Source: a virus
Virus record (IMG/VR): IMGVR_UViG_3300034073_000225
Coordinates: 1-23,237 of that record
Direction: 5' to 3' (one strand)
Length of the DNA: 23,237 bases
Under the pieces are notes generated by a model, which saw only the letters and a program-made list of their open reading frames with translations, was not told the origin of the DNA and made no database searches. Below, one piece after another: positions 4,962 to 11,227 of this stretch. The translations under genes were made by a program, and so were the position numbers. The stretch's first letter is position 1. Every line of letters begins with the position of its first letter.

Positions 4962-5150
4962 ATGAACACGCAAATCACTCTTACCGCAGATCAAGCACAC
5001 GACCTAATCTCAACCCTCATGCGGGCCGCTGGTCGTCTTAGCGACATCCAAGAAATGAATGGCGAGGACATGGATAAGTTTTCTAACAATCTGCTAAACG
5101 CAGCCAAGTCAAACATCTTTGATGTTATTGGTCAGATTGATCCACGCAAA
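4962..5150 (+). CDS. Hypothetical 62-residue protein
   Basis: First gene of the rightward block. I start it at the ATG after GAGGAGAAATACAA, a strong ribosome-binding site; the longer in-frame extension to 4896 runs through the control region. The product opens MNTQITLTADQAHDLISTL and contains RLSDIQEMNGEDMDKFSNNL, with two predicted amphipathic helices, and no motif that I recognise. It ends DPRK with TAA at 5151-5153. As the first product after the divergent promoter it may be an early regulator or host-takeover protein, but that is only from position. Confidence 0.6.
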
Positions 5151-5158
5151 TAACAAAC

Positions 5159-5172
5159 GGGGCTTCGGCCCC
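5159..5172 (+). other. GGGGC-TTCG-GCCCC hairpin before a ribosome-binding site
   Basis: A perfect five-pair G/C stem closed by a TTCG (UUCG) tetraloop, one of the most stable RNA hairpins, lies between two rightward genes and is followed at once by AGGAGG (5173-5178). It lacks a T-run, so it is probably not a terminator. It could block 3' decay, set a processing point or shape access to the Shine-Dalgarno sequence. Confidence 0.6.
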
Positions 5173-5184
5173 AGGAGGATTTTT

Positions 5185-5343
5185 ATGGAGGACTATGACG
5201 ATGCCGCTGGGCAAGCTCACCAACAAGACTTACTTAGGCAGCAGGAGATTGAAGAGGCTCTTGGTCTTTTTTCGCCTGTATATGTTTTACCAAGCCAGCA
5301 ACTTACCGTTGAAATACAGTATTTCAAAAGCATGGAGGCTTAG
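5185..5343 (+). CDS. Hypothetical acidic 52-residue protein
   Basis: A short acidic protein beginning MEDYDDAAGQAHQQDLLRQQ and ending YFKSMEA. The first 25 residues should form a Gln-rich, charged helix. There is no recognisable domain. The start at 5185 is set by AGGAGG six bases upstream, right after a UUCG hairpin; an in-frame extension to 5119 would run through the end of the previous gene. The next gene begins three bases after its stop. Function unknown. Confidence 0.5.
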   Translation: MEDYDDAAGQAHQQDLLRQQEIEEALGLFSPVYVLPSQQLTVEIQYFKSMEA

Positions 5344-5346
5344 CAA

Positions 5347-5517
5347 ATGGACTTGACTGTTCACTACGCGGAAGGGTTATCCCTAATTCGCCACAATCAA
5401 AAAGATGGGCAAACTATTCTTTCGACACTCATCATCAAGCACCGCGATGGCGAGTTTCGTATTGAAATGTTTAGCAAGGAACCAATGACTTTCACAATCG
5501 GAGAAGAGAATGACTAA
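5347..5517 (+). CDS. Hypothetical 56-residue protein
   Basis: A short frame exactly filling the space before the annealing-protein gene. The product begins MDLTVHYAEGLSLIRHNQKD, then LSTLIIKHRDGEFRIEMF, ending TFTIGEEND. The alternating pattern suggests a small beta-sheet protein. GGAGG in the end of the preceding gene gives a ribosome-binding site at normal spacing, and its stop (5515-5517) lies 8 bp into the next gene, so it is probably translated as part of the chain. No family recognised. Confidence 0.6.
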   Translation: MDLTVHYAEGLSLIRHNQKDGQTILSTLIIKHRDGEFRIEMFSKEPMTFTIGEEND

Positions 5518-6019
5518 CGGCAAAGTAAACATTCACGGTAAAGAGTATTCGACTGTAGCCTATCGGATACACCAGTTTCGTGGTGAACACCCTGACTGGC
5601 AGATCCACACAGAGGTCATTAAGTTGGACGAAGACCATGTAGTTATGCGTTGTGACATCTGCGACTCTGCGGGTGTCCACCAGGCTACAGGCCACGCCTT
5701 TGAGACCCGCAACGCCTCTAAGATGCATCAGACCTCTTATGTCGAGATTGCTGAGACAAGTGCTGTAGGCAGGGCGTTAGGGTTTCTGGATTACGGTTCT
5801 CAGGAAATGCAGATTGCTTCTGCGGACGAAGTGATTGCAGCCATATCAAGTCAGTCTGACCCCCGTGTTGAGAAGATGACCAAGGCTGTAAATGCCTGTA
5901 CGTCACTTGCTGATCTGAAGACAGTCTGGGGGGCCATGAGTGAAGCAGACAGGAAAGTAATGCAAACCATCTTTAGCAAACGAAAGGAAGAAGTATGTCA
6001 AACCACGGCGCAAACGTAG
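5510..6019 (+). CDS. Putative single-strand annealing / ssDNA-binding recombination protein
   Basis: The 169-residue protein opens GKVNIHGKEYSTVAYRIHQFR-like, with HPDWQIHTEVI, then ATGHAFE (about 60) and ETSAVGRALGFLDYG (82-96), followed by ASADEV and a helical C-terminus. The block with ETSA-x-GRAL plus G-x-G recurs in phage ERF/Rad52-like annealing proteins and their relatives. Its place upstream of a YqaJ-type exonuclease and an SSB-like protein fits a two-component recombination system in which the exonuclease resects and this protein pairs strands. The assignment rests on pattern and context, and some relatives are only annotated as hypothetical. The C-terminal 45 residues (DPRVEKMTKAVNAC ...) look like a separate helical module. 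Confidence 0.6.
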   Translation: MTNGKVNIHGKEYSTVAYRIHQFRGEHPDWQIHTEVIKLDEDHVVMRCDICDSAGVHQATGHAFETRNASKMHQTSYVEIAETSAVGRALGFLDYGSQEMQIASADEVIAAISSQSDPRVEKMTKAVNACTSLADLKTVWGAMSEADRKVMQTIFSKRKEEVCQTTAQT

Positions 6020-6228
6020 TCCGTATTACCGCCCTTTGTGCGGATCTCAGAGATTTAACCGCAGCATCCCTTTTAGAAACGAAAGAACTTGAGGAGGTAA
6101 TTACAAGATGCATGGAAATTCAAAAAGAGGCGTTTCATCTGCAAGAGTGGGCGATGTCTGCTTTAGACATGGAGTATGTCAAGTGGGTCGAGTCAAAGAA
6201 GCACAAGCTCGCGCGCTTGATGGACTAG
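5995..6228 (+). CDS. Hypothetical helical 77-residue protein
   Basis: Overlaps the preceding gene by 25 bp, with AGGAAG inside that gene as ribosome-binding site. The product is nearly all helical: ITALCADLRDLTAAS, LLETKELEEVITRCMEIQKE, then EWAMSALDMEYVKWVESKKH. No known motif. It may be a small adaptor or regulator of the recombination proteins encoded around it; nothing in the sequence identifies it further. A different frame in its last third encodes a short membrane peptide (6183-6278). Confidence 0.6.
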   Translation: MSNHGANVVRITALCADLRDLTAASLLETKELEEVITRCMEIQKEAFHLQEWAMSALDMEYVKWVESKKHKLARLMD

Positions 6229-6278
6229 GCACAGTAGCTGTTCTGCTGCTCTTGTTTGTCGGGTTGATGTTTATATGA
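6183..6278 (+). CDS. Possible 31-residue single-span membrane peptide
   Basis: A GTG-started frame overlaps the end of the previous gene and reads a basic N-terminus (GRVKEAQARALDGLG) followed by TVAVLLLLFVGLMFI, a clear transmembrane segment, then TGA. The stop overlaps the next ATG as ATGA (6275-6278), the coupling used throughout this genome. The reading frame is also open further upstream. It lacks a strong ribosome-binding site and could be chance, but the hydrophobic run and coupled stop favour a real small membrane protein. Confidence 0.35.
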   Translation: MGRVKEAQARALDGLGTVAVLLLLFVGLMFI

Positions 6279-6481
6279 ACTGGCTCTTGGGGTTCACTAT
6301 GGGCCTTCTGTCCTGTCTTGTGTATCACAGGGTAGAAGAGCCTGTCCACCAGTCCGCAGAGGTCGCAGATGTCATCCAAGCCTACAAGCAGGGAAGTAAA
6401 GACCTGTTGCGACTGAATCCGATAGACGCAAGGCTAGAAAGTACCTGTATCCAAATCTGGGGGATGAAACAAAATGATTGA
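6275..6481 (+). CDS. Hypothetical 68-residue protein with N-terminal membrane anchor
   Basis: The product starts MNWLLGFTMGLLSCLVYHRV, a hydrophobic segment preceded by almost no charge, consistent with a signal anchor or a single membrane span. A soluble tail with ADVIQAYKQGSKDLLRLNP and a C-terminal STCIQIWGMKQND follows. One cysteine lies in the hydrophobic segment, but no lipobox is evident. It overlaps the next gene by 8 bp. Function unknown; two small membrane proteins side by side (with 6183-6278) may form a pair. Confidence 0.55.
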   Translation: MNWLLGFTMGLLSCLVYHRVEEPVHQSAEVADVIQAYKQGSKDLLRLNPIDARLESTCIQIWGMKQND

Positions 6482-6674
6482 GATACTGTTAAAATGTGAG
6501 ACAGCAGACGAGGCCCAGATGTACTTAGAAGCTCCAAAGGTACGAGGTGCTGCGGACGACTTTGCTTACTGGCTCCGCAATAAGATGAAACACGGAAGCC
6601 ACACAGAAGAAGAACACGCCTTGTTAAAAGTGGTTAGCAAGGAATTCTATGACAAAGTAGGAGGAATGCTGTGA
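6474..6674 (+). CDS. Conserved hypothetical 66-residue protein
   Basis: Opens MIEILLKCETADEAQMYLEA and continues with ADDFAYWLRNKMKHG and EEEHALLKVVSKEFYD. This pattern (DEA-x-Y-L, then DF-x-x-WLR-x-x-K) appears in small proteins beside phage exonuclease or DNA-modification genes. It is helical and acidic at the centre. Its stop overlaps the GTG start of the exonuclease (GTGA), so the two are probably made in proportion. A role as exonuclease partner is only inferred from position. Confidence 0.6.
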   Translation: MIEILLKCETADEAQMYLEAPKVRGAADDFAYWLRNKMKHGSHTEEEHALLKVVSKEFYDKVGGML

Positions 6675-7300
6675 GAGAAGAAAACAAGCTGCAAGGCAAT
6701 GGGGCATGGTTTAACGCCCGCACAGGCAAATTAACAGCCAGCCGCATGAAGAACGCTATGAAGTACCTGAAGGGTGGTGCGGACTCTGCGGATCGTAAGA
6801 ATCTCAAAATAGAGATACTTTGCGAGAGACTTACTGGCGACATTGTGGACAAGTTCGTAAACCAGGCTATGCAATGGGGTGTTGAGAAGGAACCCGAGGC
6901 TAAAGAGGCTTACGAGCAGCGCACAGGCCGCTTGATAAAGGATGTGGGGTTTGTAGACCACCCCAAAATTGAGTTCTGCGGGGCTAGTCCTGACGGTCTG
7001 GTGGACGAAGGCTTAATAGAAATTAAGTGTCCGACTACCGCCACTTACCTAAGCTGGATTCTTGCGGGTGTCGTTCCTGACGATCACAAGCCACAGATGG
7101 CCCTACAAGCCGCGTGTACGGGTCGCCCTTGGGTTGACTTTGTAGCCTATGACCCAAGGATGCCAGAGCCTCAGAGGCTGTTTGTACGCAGGTATACGCC
7201 TACTGCGGAAGAGATTGCGGAAGTAGAAGCAGAGGCAGTTAAGTTTTTGCAGGAGGTAGAAGCAATGTTTGATGAACTTTCTAAAGTGGAGATGCTATGA
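6671..7300 (+). CDS. YqaJ-type viral recombinase (5'-3' exonuclease)
   Basis: The 209-residue enzyme (GTG start) has NGAWFNARTGKLTASRM near its start, EKEPEAKEAYEQRTG (72-86), GASPDGLVDEGLIEIKCP (104-121) and HKPQMALQAACTG (139-151). These are the motifs of the lambda-exonuclease-like YqaJ family: an early Glu, the PD-(D/E)XK core with Asp108, Glu117 and Lys119, and the Gln of the last motif (Gln142). Such enzymes bind a double-strand end and digest one strand, leaving ssDNA for an annealing protein. Both a candidate annealing protein (5510-6019) and an SSB-like protein (next gene, ATGA overlap) are encoded beside it. Length is normal for the family. Confidence 0.85.
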   Translation: MREENKLQGNGAWFNARTGKLTASRMKNAMKYLKGGADSADRKNLKIEILCERLTGDIVDKFVNQAMQWGVEKEPEAKEAYEQRTGRLIKDVGFVDHPKIEFCGASPDGLVDEGLIEIKCPTTATYLSWILAGVVPDDHKPQMALQAACTGRPWVDFVAYDPRMPEPQRLFVRRYTPTAEEIAEVEAEAVKFLQEVEAMFDELSKVEML

Positions 7301-7566
7301 CTTACGACAACACTAATTCGGGGATGCTGGCCCGCAACGACAAAAAAGAGACAGAGAAACACCCTGATTTCAAGGGGAGCATAAATGTAGATGGGGTGGA
7401 CTACTGGCTGAGTGCCTGGGTGAAGGAAGGCAAGCCTGGGGGGAAGATGGAGGGCAAGAAGTATTTCAGCTTGTCTGTGACACAGAAAGATGCGCCTATT
7501 AGTGCGCCAGTTCCACAGAAAGCTGCGTCTTTCGACCAGCTCGATGATGATATTCCAGCGTGGTAG
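7297..7566 (+). CDS. SSB-like protein with acidic C-terminal tip
   Basis: The 89-residue protein has NSGMLARNDKKETEKHPDFK, then GSINVDGVDYWLSAWVKEGK and KKYFSLSVTQKD. This is the shape of a small phage/plasmid protein of OB-fold type that I know as ssDNA-binding-like. It ends FDQLDDDIPAW. An acidic tail finishing in D-D-D-I-P plus an aromatic residue imitates the tip that bacterial SSB uses to recruit partner proteins. It is the last gene of the rightward block and overlaps the exonuclease stop by 4 bp (ATGA). Binding to ssDNA generated by the exonuclease is the expected role. Confidence 0.65.
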   Translation: MTYDNTNSGMLARNDKKETEKHPDFKGSINVDGVDYWLSAWVKEGKPGGKMEGKKYFSLSVTQKDAPISAPVPQKAASFDQLDDDIPAW

Positions 7567-7701
7567 TTGTATTTTTACAACAAATAGTTTAGACTGTAAG
7601 TACACCGCAGGTCACCGCAGCGCGGCACAGCAGCGAGCGAGCGACTGGCATCCAGGGAACTGGTGAACACTACCTGACGAGGTAGGACTACTGCGGGCTT
7701 C
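7567..7701. other. Convergent gap with hairpins between rightward and leftward blocks
   Basis: This 135-bp gap separates the ends of two converging blocks. It contains GTTGTA-TTTT-TACAAC (7566-7581, starting in the SSB-like stop region), two close CACCGCAG copies (7611-7630), an AGCGAGCGAGCGA run (7633-7645) and CTACCT-GACG-AGGTAG (7670-7685). The two palindromes can form hairpins in either direction and may slow or end transcription, but neither has a proper T-run. No tRNA or small gene is visible. Confidence 0.5.
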
Positions 7702-8073
7702 CTAATATGACCACACGGTAGGGCGCAAATCGCCTTCTAGCGTGTCTAGGTGCAGGAAACGACCTGCGCCCTTCTGCTGGACTCCTATCCCCGTAAAACC
7801 CGCTTCTAAGGCCATTCTGAGGAGCGTGTGTGCATCTGACCCCTGTACGCCTATGTCTACTGCCTGACCGCTTGCGTGTGCGCCAGGGCTGGCTTTCTTG
7901 GCCTCTATGGGGTGTTGGGGGCAACGGTAGCCAGAAGTGACCTTCATGGGAGAGCCATAGGTTTCCCGCAGCTTCTGTAGCTTCGCCATGAACTCAGGCT
8001 TCATCTCGTTCTGCCCGCAATGAAAACAGTTAAATTCTTGTGCGGAAAAGTTGGGATAGTCTGACCAGTTCAT
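7702..8073 (-). CDS. Endolysin, peptidase M15 family (L,D-/D,D-peptidase)
   Basis: The 123-residue protein shows the M15 zinc-peptidase layout: SGYRCPQHP (47-55), GAHASGQAVDI with His66 and Asp73, and GRFLHLDT with His108. These three residues form the zinc site that cuts peptide cross-links or stems of cell-wall peptidoglycan. There is no signal peptide, so release would depend on the holin encoded just upstream. Its start overlaps the holin stop (ATGA). It ends the late leftward block, the usual place for lysis genes. The N-terminal EFNCFHCG with two cysteines also occurs in related phage endolysins. Confidence 0.85.
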   Translation of the reverse strand: MNWSDYPNFSAQEFNCFHCGQNEMKPEFMAKLQKLRETYGSPMKVTSGYRCPQHPIEAKKASPGAHASGQAVDIGVQGSDAHTLLRMALEAGFTGIGVQQKGAGRFLHLDTLEGDLRPTVWSY

Positions 8074-8468
8074 TTCTTTTCTTTCATGGCAAGGATCTTC
8101 TCAAGCGTTCGTCCACCAAAGTAAAAGCTCATAATAAGCATCCCCCATTGGCCTAGAAGCTCTACATAAGCCTGGTTCACCTCGACCTCCCACGCAGACA
8201 TCAGGCCAAAGACTGTATAAGCCATCAGGATAAAGATGAGGGTCATAGGACGGATGTTCTTGCTTAGCCAGGAATCAGAGGCCATATCTGCCTCTGCTCG
8301 TTTAGTAAGGTTGTCTTGCTCGTTGCTGTCTGCTTGCAACTGGGCAAGCTCACCCCTTTGTTGCATCTCTAAAAGCTGAACCTGTGCGCGAGCCTTGGCC
8401 TCTGGGTCTGGGATTAGCTTGTCTATCAGCTTAGAGCCAACATCTAAAATAGCAGCAAGTGGGATCAT
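8070..8468 (-). CDS. Holin, three-TM gene-transfer-agent type (putative)
   Basis: I start this at 8468 (GGAGA upstream; ATGA overlap with the upstream gene), giving MIPLAAILDVGSKLIDKLIP, then DPEAKARAQVQLLEMQQRGE, a charged linker, and a membrane part with IRPMTLIFILMAYTVFGLMS and LGQWGMLIMSFYFGGRTLEK. An amphipathic start, an A/Q-rich helix, W-L-x-KN-x-RP before the membrane part, and YFGGR-x-LEK at the end fit the family described as holins of three TMs for gene-transfer release. It would make the membrane holes that release the M15 endolysin. Adjacent lysis genes agree. Confidence 0.75.
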   Translation of the reverse strand: MIPLAAILDVGSKLIDKLIPDPEAKARAQVQLLEMQQRGELAQLQADSNEQDNLTKRAEADMASDSWLSKNIRPMTLIFILMAYTVFGLMSAWEVEVNQAYVELLGQWGMLIMSFYFGGRTLEKILAMKEKK

Positions 8469-8926
8469 CTGGTCTCCAAAAATAGATAAAGGGCAAGCCC
8501 CGCAATACCAAGAATCGTGACCACTAGGACGATCATCCACAGGGTCAGCATAATGTTTTCTAGGAGTTTCTTTCTGCTGGCCTTCTCTGCGAGTTGTTTC
8601 CGCAGCACCTCGCGTTCCTCTGCTTCTCTCTGCTGGCGGGCTTTTACCCTGAAGGCTTGGAAGTCATCCCACATACCAGGTCGTCCCTGGTAGATGAGAA
8701 GCTCTTTTAGTTCTTGTTCTTGTTTTCTAAGTTGCTCAAGGGCAAGAAATTCCTCCAGGTCGGAGCGTTTTCTCGCTGGCGTTTTTTTGACTTCTTCTTC
8801 GATTTTACTTGTCGCGGAGAAGTAGTCAATGACAGCCTTACCCGCAGAAGCAATCTCTCCTGAGTTCTTTATAGCAGACTTGATGACTTGGAAGGCCGCG
8901 TTTGCAGCGGCTATTTCCGCAATCAT
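8465..8926 (-). CDS. Coiled-coil protein with C-terminal membrane span (marine phage lysis/virion-associated)
   Basis: Begins MIAEIAAANAAFQVIKSAIK at 8926 (AGGTGG upstream, ATGA overlap). It contains SGEIASAGKAVIDYF, then a long charged helix (about 45-130) with DLEEFLALEQLR, ELKELLIYQGRPGMWDDFQ, and ends with a strong membrane segment, LTLWMIVLVVTILGIAGLAL. I recall this protein from many marine podoviruses near the lysis and tail genes. Function is not established. The coil plus C-terminal anchor could suit a spanin-like or virion membrane-contact role, but no spanin pair is recognisable here. Confidence 0.7.
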   Translation of the reverse strand: MIAEIAAANAAFQVIKSAIKNSGEIASAGKAVIDYFSATSKIEEEVKKTPARKRSDLEEFLALEQLRKQEQELKELLIYQGRPGMWDDFQAFRVKARQQREAEEREVLRKQLAEKASRKKLLENIMLTLWMIVLVVTILGIAGLALYLFLETR

Positions 8927-9147
8927 TTTCCACCTGTGACTAATCCCCAGATCGCGGCAACAATGGCCCAAACACAAGTGACACTAAGCGCAACGCCCGC
9001 AGCAATCCCCTTCCAACGGGTCAAAGCATTACGCACCTCGTGCATGTCATCTCGTAGACCCTTCATATCTTCACGGGTCTCTTGCAGAAGGCGCATAACC
9101 TCTTGATGCTGCGCTTCCAGTCTGGCTATACGCTCAACGTCTTCCAT
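8923..9147 (-). CDS. XhlA/haemolysin-like small coiled-coil membrane protein
   Basis: The 74-residue protein opens MEDVERIARLEAQHQEVMRL, continues as a heptad-like charged helix (LQETREDMKGLRDDMHEV) and ends in a single membrane span (IAAGVALSVTCVWAIVAAIW). This layout is typical of XhlA-type phage proteins, which act with holins and endolysins at the membrane. It overlaps the next gene as ATGA and its start overlaps the previous stop as TAATG, making it part of a four-gene lysis cassette (7702-9147). Confidence 0.7.
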   Translation of the reverse strand: MEDVERIARLEAQHQEVMRLLQETREDMKGLRDDMHEVRNALTRWKGIAAGVALSVTCVWAIVAAIWGLVTGGK

Positions 9148-9521
9148 TAGACAGCCTCTATCCAGTTAACTGTATCTTCATCCCATGTATACCGCTTGGG
9201 TGGCTCTCCAGTACCAGCATCTTCAGGCATTGCTACTGGTGCTTCCCATTGTGCCAAATCGGTATTAAGAATCCAAGAGTTAAAAGGCTTAGGAGGCACA
9301 AAAGCATCTAGGTCTTCATTAAACGTATAACCCAGTCCCGCATAGTTCTTGCGGAATGTGCCGTTATAAGAAGTCTGCTTCCATGTACCACCAAGCAGTC
9401 TCTCGCAGAACGCTATGCCGATGCTTTCCTTCTCAACACCTGTAGCATCCGCACAGTCTTTGTTGTCCACCACAATCACTTGGGTTACAACACCGTCTTC
9501 AATCTTAGCGAAGTGCGCCAT
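9147..9521 (-). CDS. Conserved marine phage protein (MAHFAKI type), tail-associated
   Basis: The 124-residue product opens MAHFAKIEDGVVTQVIVVDN, contains GGTWKQTSYNGTFRKNYAGL and GYTFNEDLDAFVPPKPFNSW, then AQWEAPV. I know this arrangement from many cyanophage and pelagiphage genomes next to tail fibre genes; it is usually unnamed. The Trp/Tyr-rich beta pattern would suit a small structural or fibre-accessory protein. It overlaps the oxygenase by 17 bp at its start. Function is inferred only from position. Confidence 0.7.
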   Translation of the reverse strand: MAHFAKIEDGVVTQVIVVDNKDCADATGVEKESIGIAFCERLLGGTWKQTSYNGTFRKNYAGLGYTFNEDLDAFVPPKPFNSWILNTDLAQWEAPVAMPEDAGTGEPPKRYTWDEDTVNWIEAV

Positions 9522-10125
9522 CTAACTCTCCAATCTGTAAGCCAGTTAAATTCATTTCATCCCCTACCAAACCTACGGGGAAAGTATTAAACGACAGACT
9601 GATTCTTGTCTGATCGCTTTGTACCGTCTCAACCATGTGGGTCAACGACGATGGAAAAAGAACCAAGTCCCCTGTTCCTACTTCAAACCACCACGACTCG
9701 GAGTTCCAGATATTCCAGTCTTCAGGTGGGAACTTGATCTGTTGGAACCCGTCACGGTAGAAGTAAATCTTGTCTGTCTCTCGATTAGCCTGTGGATAAA
9801 ACACCCCAGAGACAAACGAGTTAGGATGTGCGTGTTTATGATGGAACTCACCCGGCTCTGTGTAGTTCGTCCACGACTGTGTAACTCTCAGGCTTACATT
9901 GTGCTTAGGGTTGTGGATGGTCTTAAAGTATTCCGCAACCTTGGTTTCCATGAAGTCCCGCAGCTTGGTCATCTCTTTACTGCGGAGAATCGTGTTGTTG
10001 GTAGAGGTGACATTGCCCATGTTAGGCCGTGTTTCTTGGCCCTTTATGAACGACAATTCCTTTGCGGTTAGATCACGCTCTAGCTTGTAGATCGCAACAG
10101 GTGTGGGAAATAGGTTGTGGATCAT
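9505..10125 (-). CDS. 2OG-Fe(II) oxygenase family protein
   Basis: The 206-residue protein starts MIHNLFPTPVAIYKL, typical of the phage-rich TIGR02466 / 2OG-FeII_Oxy_5 group. It has SWTNYTEPGEFHHKHAHPNS (84-103) followed by SGVFYPQ, then GDLVLFPSSLTHMVET (152-167) and TRISLSFN (173-180). The H-x-H motif, a distal His163 and Arg174 fit iron and 2-oxoglutarate binding. Such enzymes hydroxylate an unknown target; suggestions in phages include host or virion proteins and lipids. The gene is translationally coupled to the neighbouring tail genes (ATGA with 10122-10352), which argues for a structural-protein or cell-surface substrate, but this is inference. Confidence 0.8.
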   Translation of the reverse strand: MIHNLFPTPVAIYKLERDLTAKELSFIKGQETRPNMGNVTSTNNTILRSKEMTKLRDFMETKVAEYFKTIHNPKHNVSLRVTQSWTNYTEPGEFHHKHAHPNSFVSGVFYPQANRETDKIYFYRDGFQQIKFPPEDWNIWNSESWWFEVGTGDLVLFPSSLTHMVETVQSDQTRISLSFNTFPVGLVGDEMNLTGLQIGELDGALR

Positions 10126-10352
10126 TTTCTTCCTGTGAGTTCTTCTATCTGCTCTGGTAGCCAGATCGTGTTTATGGAGTCCTCAAACGCTTGAATCTTA
10201 TCCATGACTTCTTTTACCTCTTCCATGCTTGGTTGCGGCCTTGGGTCATCCCATTTGGTAATAACTGAGTTTGAGATTTCCCACTTAGCACCAGGGCGAA
10301 GTAGGTGCATGGCAGTATCAATTCCGTAAAGTCTGTAAATTTTTGCGTCCAT
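10122..10352 (-). CDS. XkdW-like small tail protein / fibre accessory (putative)
   Basis: The 76-residue protein has LLRPGAKWEISNSVITKWDD followed by PRPQPSMEEVKEVMDKIQAF. The W-D-D-P-R-P-Q-P-(S/T)-x-E-E block after a strand-rich start is common in small phage proteins encoded beside tail fibres and resembles the XkdW group. The C-terminal half is helical. It lies directly after the glycine-rich tail fibre gene and overlaps the oxygenase start as ATGA, so it may help to fold or attach the fibre. Activity unknown. Confidence 0.6.
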   Translation of the reverse strand: MDAKIYRLYGIDTAMHLLRPGAKWEISNSVITKWDDPRPQPSMEEVKEVMDKIQAFEDSINTIWLPEQIEELTGRK

Positions 10353-10354
10353 AG

Positions 10355-11218
10355 TTAAGTCGTGTATTTGATAATTACGATGCCAGAGCCGCCTGCGCCG
10401 CCTGCAGCACGAGCGAGTGGAGACACAGTAAGTCCACCGCCACCACCACCACCACCAGTGTTTGTAGTTCCTGCAGTTCCAGCAACTGAGCTTGAACTAG
10501 AACCAGCACCGCCACCGCCGGTTCCACCTGCGCCCCCAGTTCCTCCGTTGTAAGTCCCACCGCCACCGCCACCAGCACGAGTTACAGATGTGCCAGAAAT
10601 AGAGGATGCTGTTCCTGCTCCTCCTGCCCCACCAACGGTTCCTGAGCCTCCGCCTCCGGTTGCTGATGCCCCACCCCCAGCTCCACCACCATAATTAGGT
10701 GCAGATGAACTTCCCGGACCACCATTATTTCCTTGAGAGGGATTGGTAGAGGGAGTATTACCTGCTCCAACTGCTCCAGATGTAATTGCCCCGCCACCAG
10801 AACCGCCCGATCTACCTGCATAATTGACTGGACTTAATTCAGATCCTCCACCACCACCACCGGTTGAAGTAATAGTTGAAAATATAGAATCAACTCCGTC
10901 TGAGCCTTGATTAGCCGCAGCGGAGGACCCACCTGAACCACCGGCTCCTACTGTAATTGTGTAAGTAGTACCAGCGGTAACAGAAAGTCCTGTGCCAGCT
11001 CTATAGCCACCAGCCCCACCTCCACCTGCTCCAGTTGCTCCAGACCCACCCCCACCCCCACCAGCAACAACTAAATACTCCACCTCTGTAACACCAGTAG
11101 GGCATACCCACTCACCAGTAGCGGTAAAGGATTGGATGACGGTTACAAAACCACCTGATAGCGCAGTAAACCCATACGCTCTCGCACAGGCTACCGCTAG
11201 GGATGACAGAATAGGCAT
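10355..11218 (-). CDS. Glycine-rich tail fibre / receptor-binding protein
   Basis: After an N-terminal part with FVTVIQSFTATGEWVCPTGV and EVEYLVVAGGGGGG, the protein becomes an extended Gly-rich domain, with patterns such as GAGGYRAGTG, TYTITVGAGGSGG, DSIFSTITSTGGGGG and the ending GGAGGSGIVIIKYTT. This is the well-known phage Gly-rich distal fibre or adhesin domain, probably a lattice of polyglycine-II helices as in T-even-type gp38 adhesins, with loops between Gly runs contacting the receptor. At 287 residues it is compact. It lies between another fibre protein and a small accessory protein. The loops are the likely host-range determinants. Confidence 0.85.
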   Translation of the reverse strand: MPILSSLAVACARAYGFTALSGGFVTVIQSFTATGEWVCPTGVTEVEYLVVAGGGGGGSGATGAGGGGAGGYRAGTGLSVTAGTTYTITVGAGGSGGSSAAANQGSDGVDSIFSTITSTGGGGGGSELSPVNYAGRSGGSGGGAITSGAVGAGNTPSTNPSQGNNGGPGSSSAPNYGGGAGGGASATGGGGSGTVGGAGGAGTASSISGTSVTRAGGGGGGTYNGGTGGAGGTGGGGAGSSSSSVAGTAGTTNTGGGGGGGGLTVSPLARAAGGAGGSGIVIIKYTT

Positions 11219-11227
11219 AGCGTTCTC

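Noticed and set aside
7611-7645. CACCGCAG copies and AGCG run as a CRISPR-like or iteron array
   Set aside because: Only two or three very short copies without regular spacers; too small to support either.
10362-10553. Plus-strand Pro-rich frame under the glycine-rich fibre gene
   Set aside because: Gly codons (GGN) read as Pro (CCN) on the other strand, so a long Pro-rich antisense frame is expected without selection.
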